From assembly GCA_025617745.1 (NCBI GenBank), contig CM046858.1:27177453-27241452 (forward strand): a stretch of 64,000 nt of DNA. Direction: 5' to 3'. The first letter of the stretch is position 1. Every line of letters begins with the position of its first letter. The notes under the pieces were generated by a model. That model did no database searches. It was not told where the DNA came from and worked only from the letters and a program-made list of their open reading frames with translations. The position numbers were made by a program, and so were the translations under genes. This DNA comes from Heliocidaris erythrogramma (lineage: Eukaryota > Echinodermata > Echinoidea > Camarodonta > Echinometridae). This document shows, piece after piece, positions 10,812 through 21,190 of this stretch.

Positions 10812-11758
10812 AGGAGAATTATCCCCAGGCTTTTAAATGTAAATAGGGTCATAGTGAATAAAATAACATTTAATTTGATATAAAAATCACCGTTTTAGAC
10901 CAACTGATGCCGTTGTAAGAGCAGAAAATAGAGACCACTTTTTACGATGTCTACTCCTACTGGCGGCGTCCATTTTCTCTAAATTTCCCATAAAACCTTG
11001 CGCGTGATGACGTAGGGGATGGAGAACTCACTAGCTAGTAGCTAGCTTGGCATGAAGCGCGCGCTGCATATACACACGGTAAACATGGTGTATTGTCAAG
11101 CGTTCGGCTGTTGTAACTGTTCCAAGAAAACGATAGGGAAATCATTCCATCGGTTCCCAGACCCGCAGAAATGTCAGCAATTGTTCAAGCGTTGGGTGAC
11201 CATATTGAACGTGGAAAAATTCCAAGGAAAAGACTTCAAACTTGATCGGAAAAATGATGTGATATGCAGTGATCATTTCACGGAGGCCGATTATCACGTA
11301 GATCTGCGGGCTAAGCTTATGCCCGGGCGAATCGTATAATCAAGCTAGTGTGTCCTGGAACACGTTTTACTTACGATGATTATTTTACTCTAATAAATGT
11401 TTTTCATATGTGATAGTTACGTAGATAATATAAATTGATTTATTTAATTTAATTATGAAACTCTTGCGTAATTTATGTTATTATTAATAATAATAAACTC
11501 TTTTTAAAATAATGTTGGTGAACTATTGCGAGCCAATTACAATGCGCTACCGCCAACTCCATGCCCTACGTCACACAGCCCGATCGCACCGGGAACATGG
11601 CGACGCTGCTTTACTCTCGAGAACAATAAAAATCGGAGGATTCAATCGACAATTCCCATCCTCTCGATTCTCGAATATACGATGTTTTTACTTTATCAGA
11701 AACTGTTTAGAATTCTGTTTTAGGTCAATGATAAAAGTCTCGTGGGGATAATTCTCCT
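10812..11758 (+). mobile_element. TTAA-flanked Kolobok-like transposon carrying only a THAP ORF
   Basis: Perfect 15-bp terminal inverted repeat AGGAGAATTATCCCC (10812-10826) and GGGGATAATTCTCCT (11744-11758), with TTAA immediately outside both ends (10808-10811, 11759-11762). TTAA target duplications are typical of piggyBac and Kolobok. THAP domains are known in Kolobok and P transposases but not piggyBac, so Kolobok fits best. At 947 bp it is far too short for a full transposase, and I see no catalytic domain. The only convincing gene is the THAP ORF at 11085-11339. Confidence 0.8.
11085..11339 (+). CDS. Stand-alone THAP-domain protein (84 aa)
   Basis: The protein is essentially one THAP zinc finger, a C2CH DNA-binding fold. 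Numbering from the ATG at 11085: Cys4 and Cys9 at the start (YCQAFGC), the RFP turn at 23-25, invariant Trp37, then Cys61-x2-His64 followed by Phe65 (CSDHF) and a late Pro80. The ligands, Trp and spacing match the family. I prefer 11085 to the in-frame ATG at 11052 because THAP proteins normally begin one or two residues before the first Cys pair. It stops right after the domain, without the coiled coil or catalytic region of a transposase. It lies within TTAA-flanked inverted repeats, so it is probably transposon-encoded. It might bind the element ends and act as a repressor, or be the remains of exon 1; both are inference. No frameshift is present. Confidence 0.8.
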   Translation: MVYCQAFGCCNCSKKTIGKSFHRFPDPQKCQQLFKRWVTILNVEKFQGKDFKLDRKNDVICSDHFTEADYHVDLRAKLMPGRIV

Positions 11759-11762
11759 TTAA

Positions 11763-12329
11763 CCTTTTATATTCATCTCATTAGAAGCTTAGCAGTGCAG
11801 TCATTACCCTATAAACTTCCTGCCTGTCAGAAAATTCAGGGTACAATTACTGATGAAGAGAAGTTGCTGGTAGTTCAAATACCTGGAATAAAGAACAGAC
11901 CTTTCCTCTTGCCTTTAAAATGTTTCAAGTAGGATCTAGGGAGAAAAATATCAAAATAGCTTGAATTCAACGGTTTGGTTCTAATTATAGTCCTTAATTT
12001 ATGGTACCAGCATATTTTGATCAGTGTAGTGGGCCTGTTGAGTAAATACTCCATTTTATTTTATATTGGTCTCTGGAGTTTTTTGATTTTGGGGTGCATT
12101 TTTGGTAAACATCAAGTTCAAAGTCAAAATGCAGTTGTTGTCTTCTAAATATAGACACGATTTATGATGGCTTGGTTGGTGTTTTTCCTTCTGGCATCAA
12201 TGTGATTCCACCTGTTTGCTGTAAAACATTGTCCTGGGGTGCTTTTGGTAGTCTTGTTGTCAAAGCGCTTGTTATGAAGGGGTTTGCAGGTTTCTGTTTT
12301 GGTTGCATAATGACACTGCCCCCAAGTGG
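11763..12329. other. Unique sequence, no gene seen
   Basis: No repeat boundary or coding region that I can support. Confidence 0.5.
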
Positions 12330-12570
12330 TTAGTCTGCAGGTGCAGACCCTGTTCGGTTGCAGTGCAGTGTCTCGCCAGGATGGATAATCGCCATTTTCT
12401 CCGGCAACATCTGCCCCAGGCTTTATTTCTTCATCAAAGATAGGCCTATATGTTTTGGGTTAGGACTTTGTTCAGGTTTATCTTAGCTTTAGGGTTTAGG
12501 TTAGGGTAAGGTACTACAGTCCAACCAGCTTTAGTGACCACCTGTCTATAAAGACCCAAATTTTTGTTTC
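12330..12570. repeat. Dispersed repeat with TTAGGG-like words
   Basis: The order CCGGCAA..., GCTTTATTTC..CAAAGA.A.AGG, then TTAGG/GGGTTAGG words is shared with 52385-52510, indicating a dispersed repeat. The 12518-12570 part is an inverted relative of 9690-9730. The TTAGGG words are too few and irregular for an interstitial telomere array. Confidence 0.55.
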
Positions 12571-13060
12571 CCTTGTCATTAAAACATAGTAAAGGAACCT
12601 GGATAATAGGCCATTTTCTATAGCTTCTAATGACGCAACCATTGCCCAACTGATATCAGCATGGCACAGGTCACTGCTGTTTTTAAATGGTAAATATTAA
12701 TACAAAGACAATTTGTCCATACATTTTTAGAAATAAAAAAAATATAATGATAACATTACAGAAACAATGAGCAAAATATATGAATAGACACTTTAACAGA
12801 TTTGGTGTAATGCTAATGAACAGTAATTATTGACTGAATTAAACCTATTCTCAAAACATGAATTTAACTTATAACATCAAATGGTGGAACTTTGAGGTAT
12901 AAAAGATCATTTTAAGACATTTGATCATGTTGTCTGTTGCAATTTTGAGAAATAAAATAAATGCAAATCAAATACTCTTAATTCCAATGATAACGCAGCA
13001 AAGTTGAAAAGTTTGTTTACAAAATCTTGCAAGAAGGGGTCTAGAAGCGCAGACTAGGTG
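12571..13060. other. AT-rich unique sequence, no gene seen
   Basis: No coding or repeat structure recognised. Confidence 0.5.
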
Positions 13061-13290
13061 TCCTTAACTGACCCTGTTCAATAAGCTTACCTTGTCCTTA
13101 GATGACCCTTAAAACTAACAACATGTCCCGAGTGAGGTCAGGGGATGGTCAGTGTAAGGCTTGACCAGTGAGTGAGTGTCTGGTTGGTCTGGCTCTCTGG
13201 CCCTTAGGGGAATGTCCAGCTGATTGGATTTGTCCAGGCTGGACCTTGGCTTGACCACACCTAATGAGGAGTCAGGGATATCCCTTGTAA
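13061..13290. other. Segment dense in TGACC/GGTCA half-sites
   Basis: Balanced-composition unique sequence in an AT-rich neighbourhood. It contains several TGACC or GGTCA hexamer halves (near 13072, 13103, 13135, 13146, 13162, 13252) and no open frame. Possible enhancer-like DNA; the only evidence is motif density. Confidence 0.25.
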
Positions 13291-13299
13291 ACTCTCTTG

Positions 13300-13550
13300 T
13301 AAACTCTCTCTTTTTCTTTTTTTTCTGAATCTCTCTGTCTCTGTGTTTGTCTGCCCTCTCTTCTGTCTATCTTATTGACCCCATCTTCATTGCTTTTTCT
13401 CTATCTCTTTCCATCTTAAATCTTCTTTTTCTCTTGGGCCTTCTCTTAGTTAATATATATTCCTTTATTTTGATTTGTTATGCCTCCTTTTTTACCTTTG
13501 TTATGCCTCCTTTTTACCTTTATTATCACCATATCTCAACTGTTTTGTAT
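13300..13550. repeat. Pyrimidine-rich low-complexity tract
   Basis: CT/TTTC-rich, with a 20-bp word (TTTGTTATGCCTCCTTTTTA-like) repeated in tandem at about 13476-13520. The open frame here is low-complexity. Confidence 0.7.
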
Positions 13551-13928
13551 TCATGACTAGGAGGAGATAAAGAGATCAGACTTTTGGGTTATAAGGTGTA
13601 AGGTCAAATGTCAAAGAGGTCAATTAACATGTAATTAGAGGATTTTTATTCTGGTTGTCACAATATTTCAAGAACAGTTTGAGCCATCAACTGAATTTAG
13701 GCGGAGGCATATAGGAGATGCAGTCGCATTCATCTTGTTTACTCTTGTTTTTATTTTTAATGGTATCTATGACATGAAGGATTGATTATATGTTGAGAGT
13801 ATAGAACACTGCATGTTCTTCCTCTCAACTTCTCTCCGATCCCTCTTGCAGTTGCATTTCCTTTTAGACTCCATCCTTTGTCTTTCTTCCTTCTTAATCT
13901 CAGTTCTTATTTTTTTTTCAGTATACCT

Positions 13929-14276
13929 CATAGTCTGATTCAGACTACAGGAAAGTTATACGAGACAAGTATGAAGAAACTCTGTATAAAGAATCATGAT
14001 TAGCGAAAGAAGTGTTCACACTACAACATGGAATATAGAAACGGGTTTAGGGGAAGTCAGCTGACATCATATGTTTTGTATCAGCTTTTTACAGCTGATG
14101 GGTCACCTCAGTGCGTACACACCGATAAGCCCAGCCCAGTTATACGATTCTCATATACTATATGATGTTCAGACTACAAGGGATTTGCTGATTCTTTATT
14201 GAGCTTTCGTTCGAAACAGTGCTCAAACATGCATTTCGCTGTACAACATTTCTTTATACGATGTTCGGACTATGAA
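13929..14276. mobile_element. Possible degraded TIR element
   Basis: Ends CATAGTCTGA (13929) and TTCGGACTATG (about 14266-14276) are inverted, and the words TTATACGA and GATGTTCAGACTAC recur in both halves. The arms are diverged and no target duplication is visible. Confidence 0.35.
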
Positions 14277-14429
14277 AATTTAATGACTTCTTGTATGGCA
14301 TATGATGAATTTAGGTAATTATGAACAGGGGGTCTATCAATATCTTATCATTATAGTTATGACCCTCTGAATAAAGTAGGGAATTAATACTTCGCTATGT
14401 ATAACATCTCCCAGTCACTCCCCTCAATT

Positions 14430-14536
14430 TTCTCTCCCCTTCTCTCTCTCTTCTCTCTTCTCTCTCTCTGTCTTTCTCTCCCCTTCTCTCTCTCTCTCTC
14501 TCTCTCTCTCTTACTTTCTCTCTCTCTCTCTCTCTT
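14430..14536. repeat. (CT)n microsatellite
   Basis: Imperfect CT dinucleotide array. The minus-strand open frame through it is Arg/Glu low complexity, not a gene. Confidence 0.95.
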
Positions 14537-15104
14537 TGCGTAATGGGGATATCCCCTCCTGGGTAAGGTCACTTCCAAAACCAAACACTGTTTTTGTGCT
14601 TGTGTGTGGGCCTGCATGTTTTTTTGTGGCTCTCTTAAATAAAACAAGAGTAATTTAAATCTCATTTAACCTAGATACTTCAGTCTTCCCTTGAAAGGTC
14701 ACATACCATTCCCATAGGGCAGGGTTAGGATTTCTCCCCCATCTTGCCTTGCAACTGGAGCAAGGCCTGGATGCGACCCTTGACCTGTCTTGACATCAGA
14801 ATCAGTGGGGTCACCGACCTGATGGTTAGCAATATGTTTGTCTCACAGATTGGAATCAAGGCTCTTTTTCTTTCTGCAGTGTTGAAATCAAAATGAATGG
14901 TGAACTTTATGAATAGACAGACTCGTGAAACATTGATTTGAAATAAGATATTGGTGGTAAAGTTTTTGATGTTTTTACCAGTAAGTATTAAAATCCTATC
15001 CATGTGCCTATATTCTTATCTTTTTTATCTCAGGGTCTGTACACCTTTGAAATATTGAAAACATTCATGAAGTATATGTACATGTAACTATAACTATAAT
15101 TCCT
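14537..15104. other. Unique sequence, no gene seen
   Basis: Open minus-strand frame at 14725-15003 (92 codons) with no recognisable motif and no splice context. Confidence 0.45.
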
Positions 15105-15153
15105 CTCCCTCTCACTCTCCCTCTCTCTCTCCCTCTCCCTCTCCCTCCGTCAG
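15105..15153. repeat. CT-rich tract ending in CAG
   Basis: (CCCTCT)n-like pyrimidine tract followed by CCGTCAG at 15147-15153. It could act as a 3' splice acceptor, but such motifs are common at the ends of CT repeats. Confidence 0.8.
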
Positions 15154-15505
15154 TTTGTGGCTCCCATTCCTCGGTCATTGCATCTCAAGTTCAATGGCAA
15201 ACAAATTTGTTTTGCCCCTGATCTCCAGAAGCAGGTCAAGCCAAGAGGGTTTTTAGTGGTCAAAGGGGATTTAGACCTGTGGTCAGAGGGATGGTGAACA
15301 GGGAGATTGACCGATTTGGATTTCTTCTCCTACTCAATCGGTCAAGTTTCGGACATTGACATTATGGAACGTGTCTTGGGGGCCAAGAACAGCTAGTCAT
15401 AGTGGCAGAAAAATGTTTTGATATTTTCAAAAGTTAATGAAAGTAAGATTATTTCATACCATAAATGATTAAATGATCAGAAATTATAATGCCCACTGCC
15501 CTTAA

Positions 15506-15853
15506 AGAGAAGATTCAGTTCTGGGAGAGGTCAGAGGTGAAAGATAATTTGTGAGCTTTCTCATTCTTTTTATGTCACTCTGGAAGGACATCATACTAGC
15601 GATGTCCCCTGAAAAGGATAGCCCTTCAAATGCCCTCGTAATTGAAATATACCGAAAAATAGCTGAAATGTTTGGGCTAAACATTCATGCCAAATTAACG
15701 GGTTGCCAATTTGTGTTTGGTTGATTACAGCATCAAAAACTAACTTTTCTTAGATTCTATCGGATTTTGCTCAAACTTTCATTGATCCGTTTCTTTCATT
15801 TTTCTCCTTCTTTTAAAACCAACTTCATATCAGAGACAGGGTGGACATCCCCT
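15506..15853. mobile_element. Possible TTAA-flanked MITE
   Basis: TTAA|AGAGAAGATTC at the left and GGACATCCCCT|TTAA at the right give TTAA on both sides, with ends that match only partially in inverted orientation. Its context resembles the clearer TTAA elements at 10812, 29682 and 29984. Confidence 0.3.
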
Positions 15854-16090
15854 TTAATTCATATGCTTTAATACAGCATTATTGCCCCTCTCGTACTCGG
15901 CTTACATTTATGTAATGTAGGTAGCACAATATAGAGGTATTGTGATTGCATTGGTTTTTGCTTTCAAAGAAGTGCTTCAATTGTGGTATACCCAGATTCC
16001 TGCCATCTTGTCATATGCCGCACAATATGGCAGAACTTCAACCTGAAAAAGTACAAACATATGTTTCTTATTCCATCAATACTCTCATTT
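15854..16090. other. Unique sequence, no gene seen
   Basis: No supported feature. Confidence 0.5.
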
Positions 16091-16290
16091 AGTGGAAGCA
16101 CTGTGATATATTGGTTAAGGATCTTGAATCTCATACAAGAGTTCCCGGGTTTGATCGTCCTCGCTCAGTGCGTATATCCTTGGACAAGGTATTTTACCCA
16201 CATTTGTTTCTCTCGACCCAGGTGTATTGAATGGCTACCTGGCTATGTTGATGTAATAATTGCAGGGCTCATAAGGCCTGTCCTCATCAG
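16091..16290 (+). mobile_element. tRNA-derived SINE, second family
   Basis: A tRNA-like head with a degenerate A-box (near 16110-16125) and the B-box-like GGGTTTGATCG (16148-16158) is followed by a body with ATCCTTGGACAAGGTATTTT and TCTCTCGACCCAGGTGTA. That body layout is common in invertebrate tRNA-SINEs. The 121-codon frame crossing it starts at TTG and is incidental. Its body differs from the SINE at 2978-3160. Confidence 0.65.
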
Positions 16291-17379
16291 TCCGAGTTTT
16301 CAAAATAATGCGCTTAATTCTGATCCAACTTTTATGGTGGAAAACTAACCCGATCAGAACTAGGTTGAGCTAATTTGTAATGAAGACCCAATTAGCGAGT
16401 TATTTCATAGGCTCAAGCTCCAGCTTACAAACCCAAGCAACTTGGGTTTTTGTGCAAAATAGCATGCCGTTTGGTGAATTAGCCCGCTAATTCGCAGGTG
16501 AAGACGCACTGAGGTTTTGACTCCGGTGAATTTATTCATGAAACATGTACTAAGAATTGATGGCTCCTTAGCTCAAGCTAAAATTCCAATCTCGAGCTAG
16601 AATCGCCCCACTGAAGCTGATGAAGACAGGGTTTTTCAAACTCTGATTTTTTTTCTTGAGCAGCGTTGACCAAGCTAAAAGCTTGAGTTTGAACCCGATT
16701 CGTTTCAGTATTGATAGTGATTAGGCTGTTCAAGGTGAATAAGGTTATCATTATTTTCCAGGGTAAAGGAATTCATAGGTTTCTTTTTTATAATGAATGT
16801 TTTGCAGAAAAAGAAAGCTTTGATGTTCTGTCATGATCTGCACGCCTAACCAAGGACTATTGGTTATATATACATATGTGTTAGTATGGTAGTTTTGAAC
16901 TACAAACCCAAATTATCTATTGATTTCACTTTTCTTTGAAATTTATCAGGAAATATCGAGAATTTGGAATTAAAGAAGGTTCTGTTTAACAACCTAAAAC
17001 TAGATGACAATGTCCTTGCAATTTTTCACTCTGAAATATGTTCTTAAATAAATTAACATCACTCCTAATGGTTTTATTAAAATCTGTTATGGCAGGAAGA
17101 AGCTTGGGGAACAAAACAAACATGATATGTAGGCGAGAATTACAATTGCATTGCTTGGATGGTTTTGGTAATTGCTTAGGGTTCTTCACTAAAACTAACG
17201 TACTTCTTGCCTCATTAACTTGAAATCATGGCCAGGATATTTGAGATTTAAAAAAAATTGGAGCAGAGCTCTGGATGAAGGCCAGATTTGGGAAGGTTTG
17301 GTATCTCGGGGATTGGACCCGATTTAGGTCAGCTTTTAGGCTTGGATTAGGCTAAGGTCAGCCTTGTTTATGGTCGGGC
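16291..17379. other. Unique sequence, no gene seen
   Basis: The words GCTCAAGCT, AAGCTTGAG and TTCGAGCTAG recur at 16410-16690, suggesting an old diverged repeat. No gene. Confidence 0.45.
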
Positions 17380-17565
17380 ATTGACTCCCACAATTCACCT
17401 CCATCGTCAAGGCCACGCAGCCTCCCGTGACAATGCATAGAGGACTACGTGCATAATAAAAGAGGGCCTCATGAATAATACATGAAGACAGCGTGAATAA
17501 TGCAATGTGGAGCTCCCCTTAGCATCGTTTCTCTGAAACGTGAGCGGCGTGAATCATGCGGCAGG
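17380..17565. other. Unique segment rich in TGAATAAT-type words
   Basis: Contains GTGCATAATAAA, CATGAATAATACATGAA, GTGAATAATGCAATG and GTGAATCATGCGG within 150 bases, in sequence of higher complexity than its flanks. Possible homeodomain/POU-type sites; function is inference from motif clustering only. Confidence 0.25.
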
Positions 17566-17884
17566 GGCACAGGCATATTTTTCTATTTGTTTGTTTTTTA
17601 ATTGCCTTTCAATGACACCGACACCACAAAGAGAAAAATTATCTGGAAAAAAAATATGCAGTCCCATTCATCATCGCCCTAGAAAAATTTGCACCCATTT
17701 TTTTAGAGAGATTTGAGAAGAGAAACGACAGGATAAACATGTGTAATGGTGTGATGATGAAAATAAATAATCTATTTTGTTTCAAAGGCCTGCTCTGAAT
17801 GATAATAATTATGGCATAAAATGCATTGACCTTTTCTTCACTAGTTATTTATATGCTTGATTAGCTTGCTCTGTAATTATGAAT

Positions 17885-17910
17885 AATAAAGGAGAGAGAG
17901 AGAGAGTGTG
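17885..17910. repeat. Short (GA)n run
   Basis: About ten GA dinucleotides. Confidence 0.8.
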
Positions 17911-18003
17911 CATATTGAATGTATGTGACTTAGTTCTTCGCAATCATATCACAAGTTGAAGCAAATCAATGCAATAGTGTTATTTGAAATATCGGTAATC
18001 ATC

Positions 18004-18262
18004 TACTGTAAACGTGGAAATTTTCGGGGTACATTAATTTTTACGGGTTTCGCGCTATTTTCGGCAAGCGCGAATTCTAGAACTCGCTTCAGCACATTAA
18101 TATGTGTGTGTGTGTCCAATTCATTTTCTAGTTGCGCATGCCATATGCATTTGAATGTACTGTGTGTGTGTAAATTAATAAGTTGAGTGGGTGTACACGA
18201 ATATGTTTTGGGGTCGCTCAGCGCGAAAATTTAATTGCGTGAAAATAACAGCATTTACAGTA
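18004..18262. mobile_element. TA-flanked CTGTAAA...TTTACAG MITE
   Basis: The left end, after flanking TA, begins CTGTAAACG. The right end closes GCATTTACAG before TA. Subterminal GAAATTTTCGGG and CGCGAAAATTTAATT are also inverted. TA target duplication plus these ends suggests a Tc1/mariner-type non-autonomous element; there is no transposase to confirm it. Confidence 0.65.
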
Positions 18263-18324
18263 TTGCCTAGTTCCAAAGATAAAATCAACCAAAGGCTTCC
18301 TGAACGTTTCTCTACTCTCTAAAC

Positions 18325-18540
18325 ACAATTTAGTCAAATATGACCAGAATCTAGTCAGATTGGACTAGAATATCTATTCCAACGGGCACCTGCACTATTC
18401 TAGTCAAATACTAACAGCTTCGGGTTTGAAGTGAACAGAATCCTAGTCAAATTGAAAAGAATCCTAGCCAGAGTAATTAGAGTCTGATTAAGAAAATATG
18501 ACCAGGCGATGTGGTCAGAAAAATGACTAGATGTATTTAA
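18325..18540. repeat. Degenerate ~21-bp minisatellite
   Basis: TAGTCAAATATGACCAGAAT-like units recur about eight times with substitutions and gaps. Confidence 0.6.
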
Positions 18541-18625
18541 GAGACCACATTTATCTCTTTCTCCTATTGTTTGAGAGTTAATATGATAATAATAATATTA
18601 ATACACATGTCTGATTACATGATAT

Positions 18626-18702
18626 CGTGTGTCGAGAGCCAGAAGGGCGTTAACTCATATGTTTTATCACAGAGTTAAAGCCCTTCTGGCTCTCAACACA
18701 CG
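18626..18702. repeat. AGCCAGAAGG palindrome, near-perfect copy
   Basis: Arms of about 31 bases flank a short AT-rich loop; the left arm begins CGTGTGTCGAGAGCCAGAAG. The next copy starts only 69 bases downstream. Confidence 0.9.
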
Positions 18703-18770
18703 TATTGTGATAATATATGCACAATAATAGAGAGATAAAGTTTGATGATGATAGAAGAGCAAAATATCAT

Positions 18771-18842
18771 CTGTTGAGAGCCAGAAGGTTGTTAACTCCT
18801 ATACTTTAACACAGAGTTAACGCCCTTCTGGCTCTCAACAGG
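18771..18842. repeat. AGCCAGAAGG palindrome, reference copy
   Basis: Left arm CTGTTGAGAGCCAGAAGG and right arm CCTTCTGGCTCTCAACAG are exact complements at their outer parts, with a loop of roughly a dozen bases. Copies of this palindrome occur about every 5 kb across the window with no internal coding capacity. Such a hairpin would be a very small MITE or a foldback RNA source. Confidence 0.9.
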
Positions 18843-19282
18843 CGATGTTGTAGTCCTGATTATGGTACATCAGAATTTACACATATTAAATGACTGACCA
18901 GACAGGAGAAAGTGTATGGTTTAAAAATATAGAGAGGAATATTATGAAGTGAGATTTTATGCCATTGCGCTTGTCAAGGCAAGGAGACAGTCAGTCTCCC
19001 GGGTAAAGTGCTGGTCCTTGCACAAACTTCAGCTTTAATGAAACAGAGCCAAGAATTGCATGAACTCATTTTTTTTCTCTCCCCCTTTTTTTTTTTTTTG
19101 TTCATGGGGGGGGGGAGATAAATGTTGGGTAAGGGAGTTTTGTGAGCCAATCTCTAAAAATTATGTCCTGATTAAAGTGGAATGAGACGAAGAAGCTCAA
19201 GGACCCAAGCTAATATCCAGCAATCTGTCTCTGATAGACAACTCTGAGCCAAGGATAAAAAAATGCAGGATAGTTATGATAT
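18843..19282. other. Unique sequence with a T/G homopolymer tract
   Basis: Poly(T) followed by a G-run at about 19086-19119. No gene. Confidence 0.5.
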
Positions 19283-19311
19283 ACAGGGTGTTTCAGTAAA
19301 AAGATGTGAGC

Positions 19312-19492
19312 TCAGAGAGAGGAGGGAGATAGAGGGGGAGGGAGGGGAAGAGAGAGAGAGAGAGGGGGAGGGAGAGAGTGAGAAAGAGGAGATGGAGAAA
19401 GAGTGTACAGAAGAGAGAGATGGAAAGATGAAGGAATAGAGAAAGAGAGGAGAGGGAGAGAGAGAGAGAGAGAGACAGATACAGATGGAGAG
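19312..19492. repeat. (GA)n purine tract
   Basis: GA/GGGA/GAAA low-complexity DNA. Confidence 0.95.
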
Positions 19493-20067
19493 ATGTATTT
19501 TAGAGAAGTATATATTGTAGAGAAGAATGGACTAATATAAAAAGAGAGGTGGGGAGAAGAAGTGACAGTTCAGATGTAGTCAAACCATGAGATAGAAACT
19601 TATGCTTGTATATGGTACCTAAATCAATTTATTCCATTTCAATTAGACCATCTTGAATTCTGAATGTCTTGCATTTTATTTGTACAATTGTTCCTTAACT
19701 CGAGTTAAAGATACTGTTGCTATATGATGCTACAAATGTGTATTTCTGTTGTTTAATGAAAATAGATTTGATGATCATTGTGTTTTATTGTAAGATTGAA
19801 GAATGGAGAAGTAGGTAATTGAGATAGAGAGGGGAGGAGAGAGAGAGAGAAAGAAAGCAAGAGGGAGATATAGAGAACAAATAGTGCAGGGTGAAAGTGA
19901 GAGAAAAAAATGTAGAATAGCAAGGAAGCAGGAAGAATATAGAATGTTATAAGACATTAAGGCTTTTACTAAACTGACTGATCGCGGCGCAGCGCGGCTC
20001 GCTGGGTAGAAATTTTCAAACATTTTCCAGGAATTTTATGTATGGTATCTTTTTTTTTGAGCAGCGA

Positions 20068-20360
20068 AAAAAAGGAGAAAAAAGGTGACCTGATGGCAGC
20101 ATGAATTATTTATTTGATTAATTATCCAATGAATGAATGGATTGATGAATTAAACAATTGAATTATCAATTAATCACTTAATTAATTATTGTTTTATTGA
20201 ACTTTGGAAAGAAAAAAGGGAGAAAAACGTGACCTGATGGCATCATGAATTAATTATTTGATTGATTATCCAATGAATGAATCGATTGGTGGATTAAATA
20301 ATTAATTGATCAATTAATCACTTAATCAATAAATTATTCTTTTATTGAACTTTGGAAAGA
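20068..20360. repeat. Two tandem ~144-bp units inside the element
   Basis: GTGACCTGATGGCA...ATGAATTA...CCAATGAATGAAT...TTTATTGAACTTTGGAAAG is present twice with period 144 (20087 and 20231) and few differences. Confidence 0.85.
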
Positions 20361-20374
20361 ATTTCGGATTGCTC

Positions 20375-21190
20375 TCTCTTTTGTTATTTTTTTATCCTAT
20401 AATTTTCTTTCTTTCCACCTTTCCTTTCATTATGTTATTCTTTGATCCCTTTTATCATCTTGCCTTCCCTCTTTCCTAATGTTACTCTTTATATTTATTC
20501 TTTTTATCCTTTTATTTTTTTTGCTTTCCATCTTCCCTTTTTTTGTTATTCTTTGTTACCGTCATCTTCTCTTCCACCTTTCCTCATGTTTATATTTATC
20601 CTTTTATAATTTCTCTCTCTATCTCTCGTTATGTTATTCCTTGCGTTTATCCTCCTTTTTTCTATCTTTCCATCCTTCCTGTCGTTATATTCTTTGTATC
20701 CTTTTATGATTTTCTCCCCCACCTTCCTCACGTTAATCTTTATCCTATTATTTTTTTCTATCCTTCATTATGTTATACATTTTTTATCCTATCATTTTTC
20801 TCTCTATCTTTTATGATATTCTTCTTTTTTTTATCATTTTCTGCTTTCTATCTTTACTTACTTTCCTTAAGCCATTCTTTGTTTTTATCCTATCATTTTT
20901 TCTTTACATCCTTTCTTTCATTATGTTATTCCTTTATTCAAATTATCATCTTCTCTTCTATCTTTCCTTATGTTACTCTTAATATCTTTATCCTTCTATC
21001 ATTTATGTCTCTATCTTTTTTGATGTTATTCTTTGTTATCCATTTTTCTTTCCAACTTTCCTTTTGTTGTATTCCTTGTTTCCTTTCAACATCTTCTCTT
21101 CCATCTTTCCTACCCTTCTATCCTCTCTCTATCGTTAATATTTCCTTTGCATTATCCCTCTGTTTTCTTTCTTCCCTTATTTCTTGTTTC
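20375..21190. repeat. Pyrimidine-rich ~50-60-bp minisatellite
   Basis: ATGTTATTCTTTG, TTTATCCT, TCATTTTCTCT and CTATCTTTCC recur about 14 times at roughly 50-60-base spacing. The long Ser/Phe/Leu open frames (up to 216 codons) are by-products of the T/C-rich repeat. Confidence 0.8.

Noticed and set aside
13905-13920. TTTTTTTTTCAG at 13920 as a recursive splice site
   Set aside because: The next bases TATACC do not form a 5' splice site, and it adjoins a TIR-like repeat.
15983-16348. 121-codon open frame
   Set aside because: Begins at TTG and its centre is a tRNA-derived SINE.
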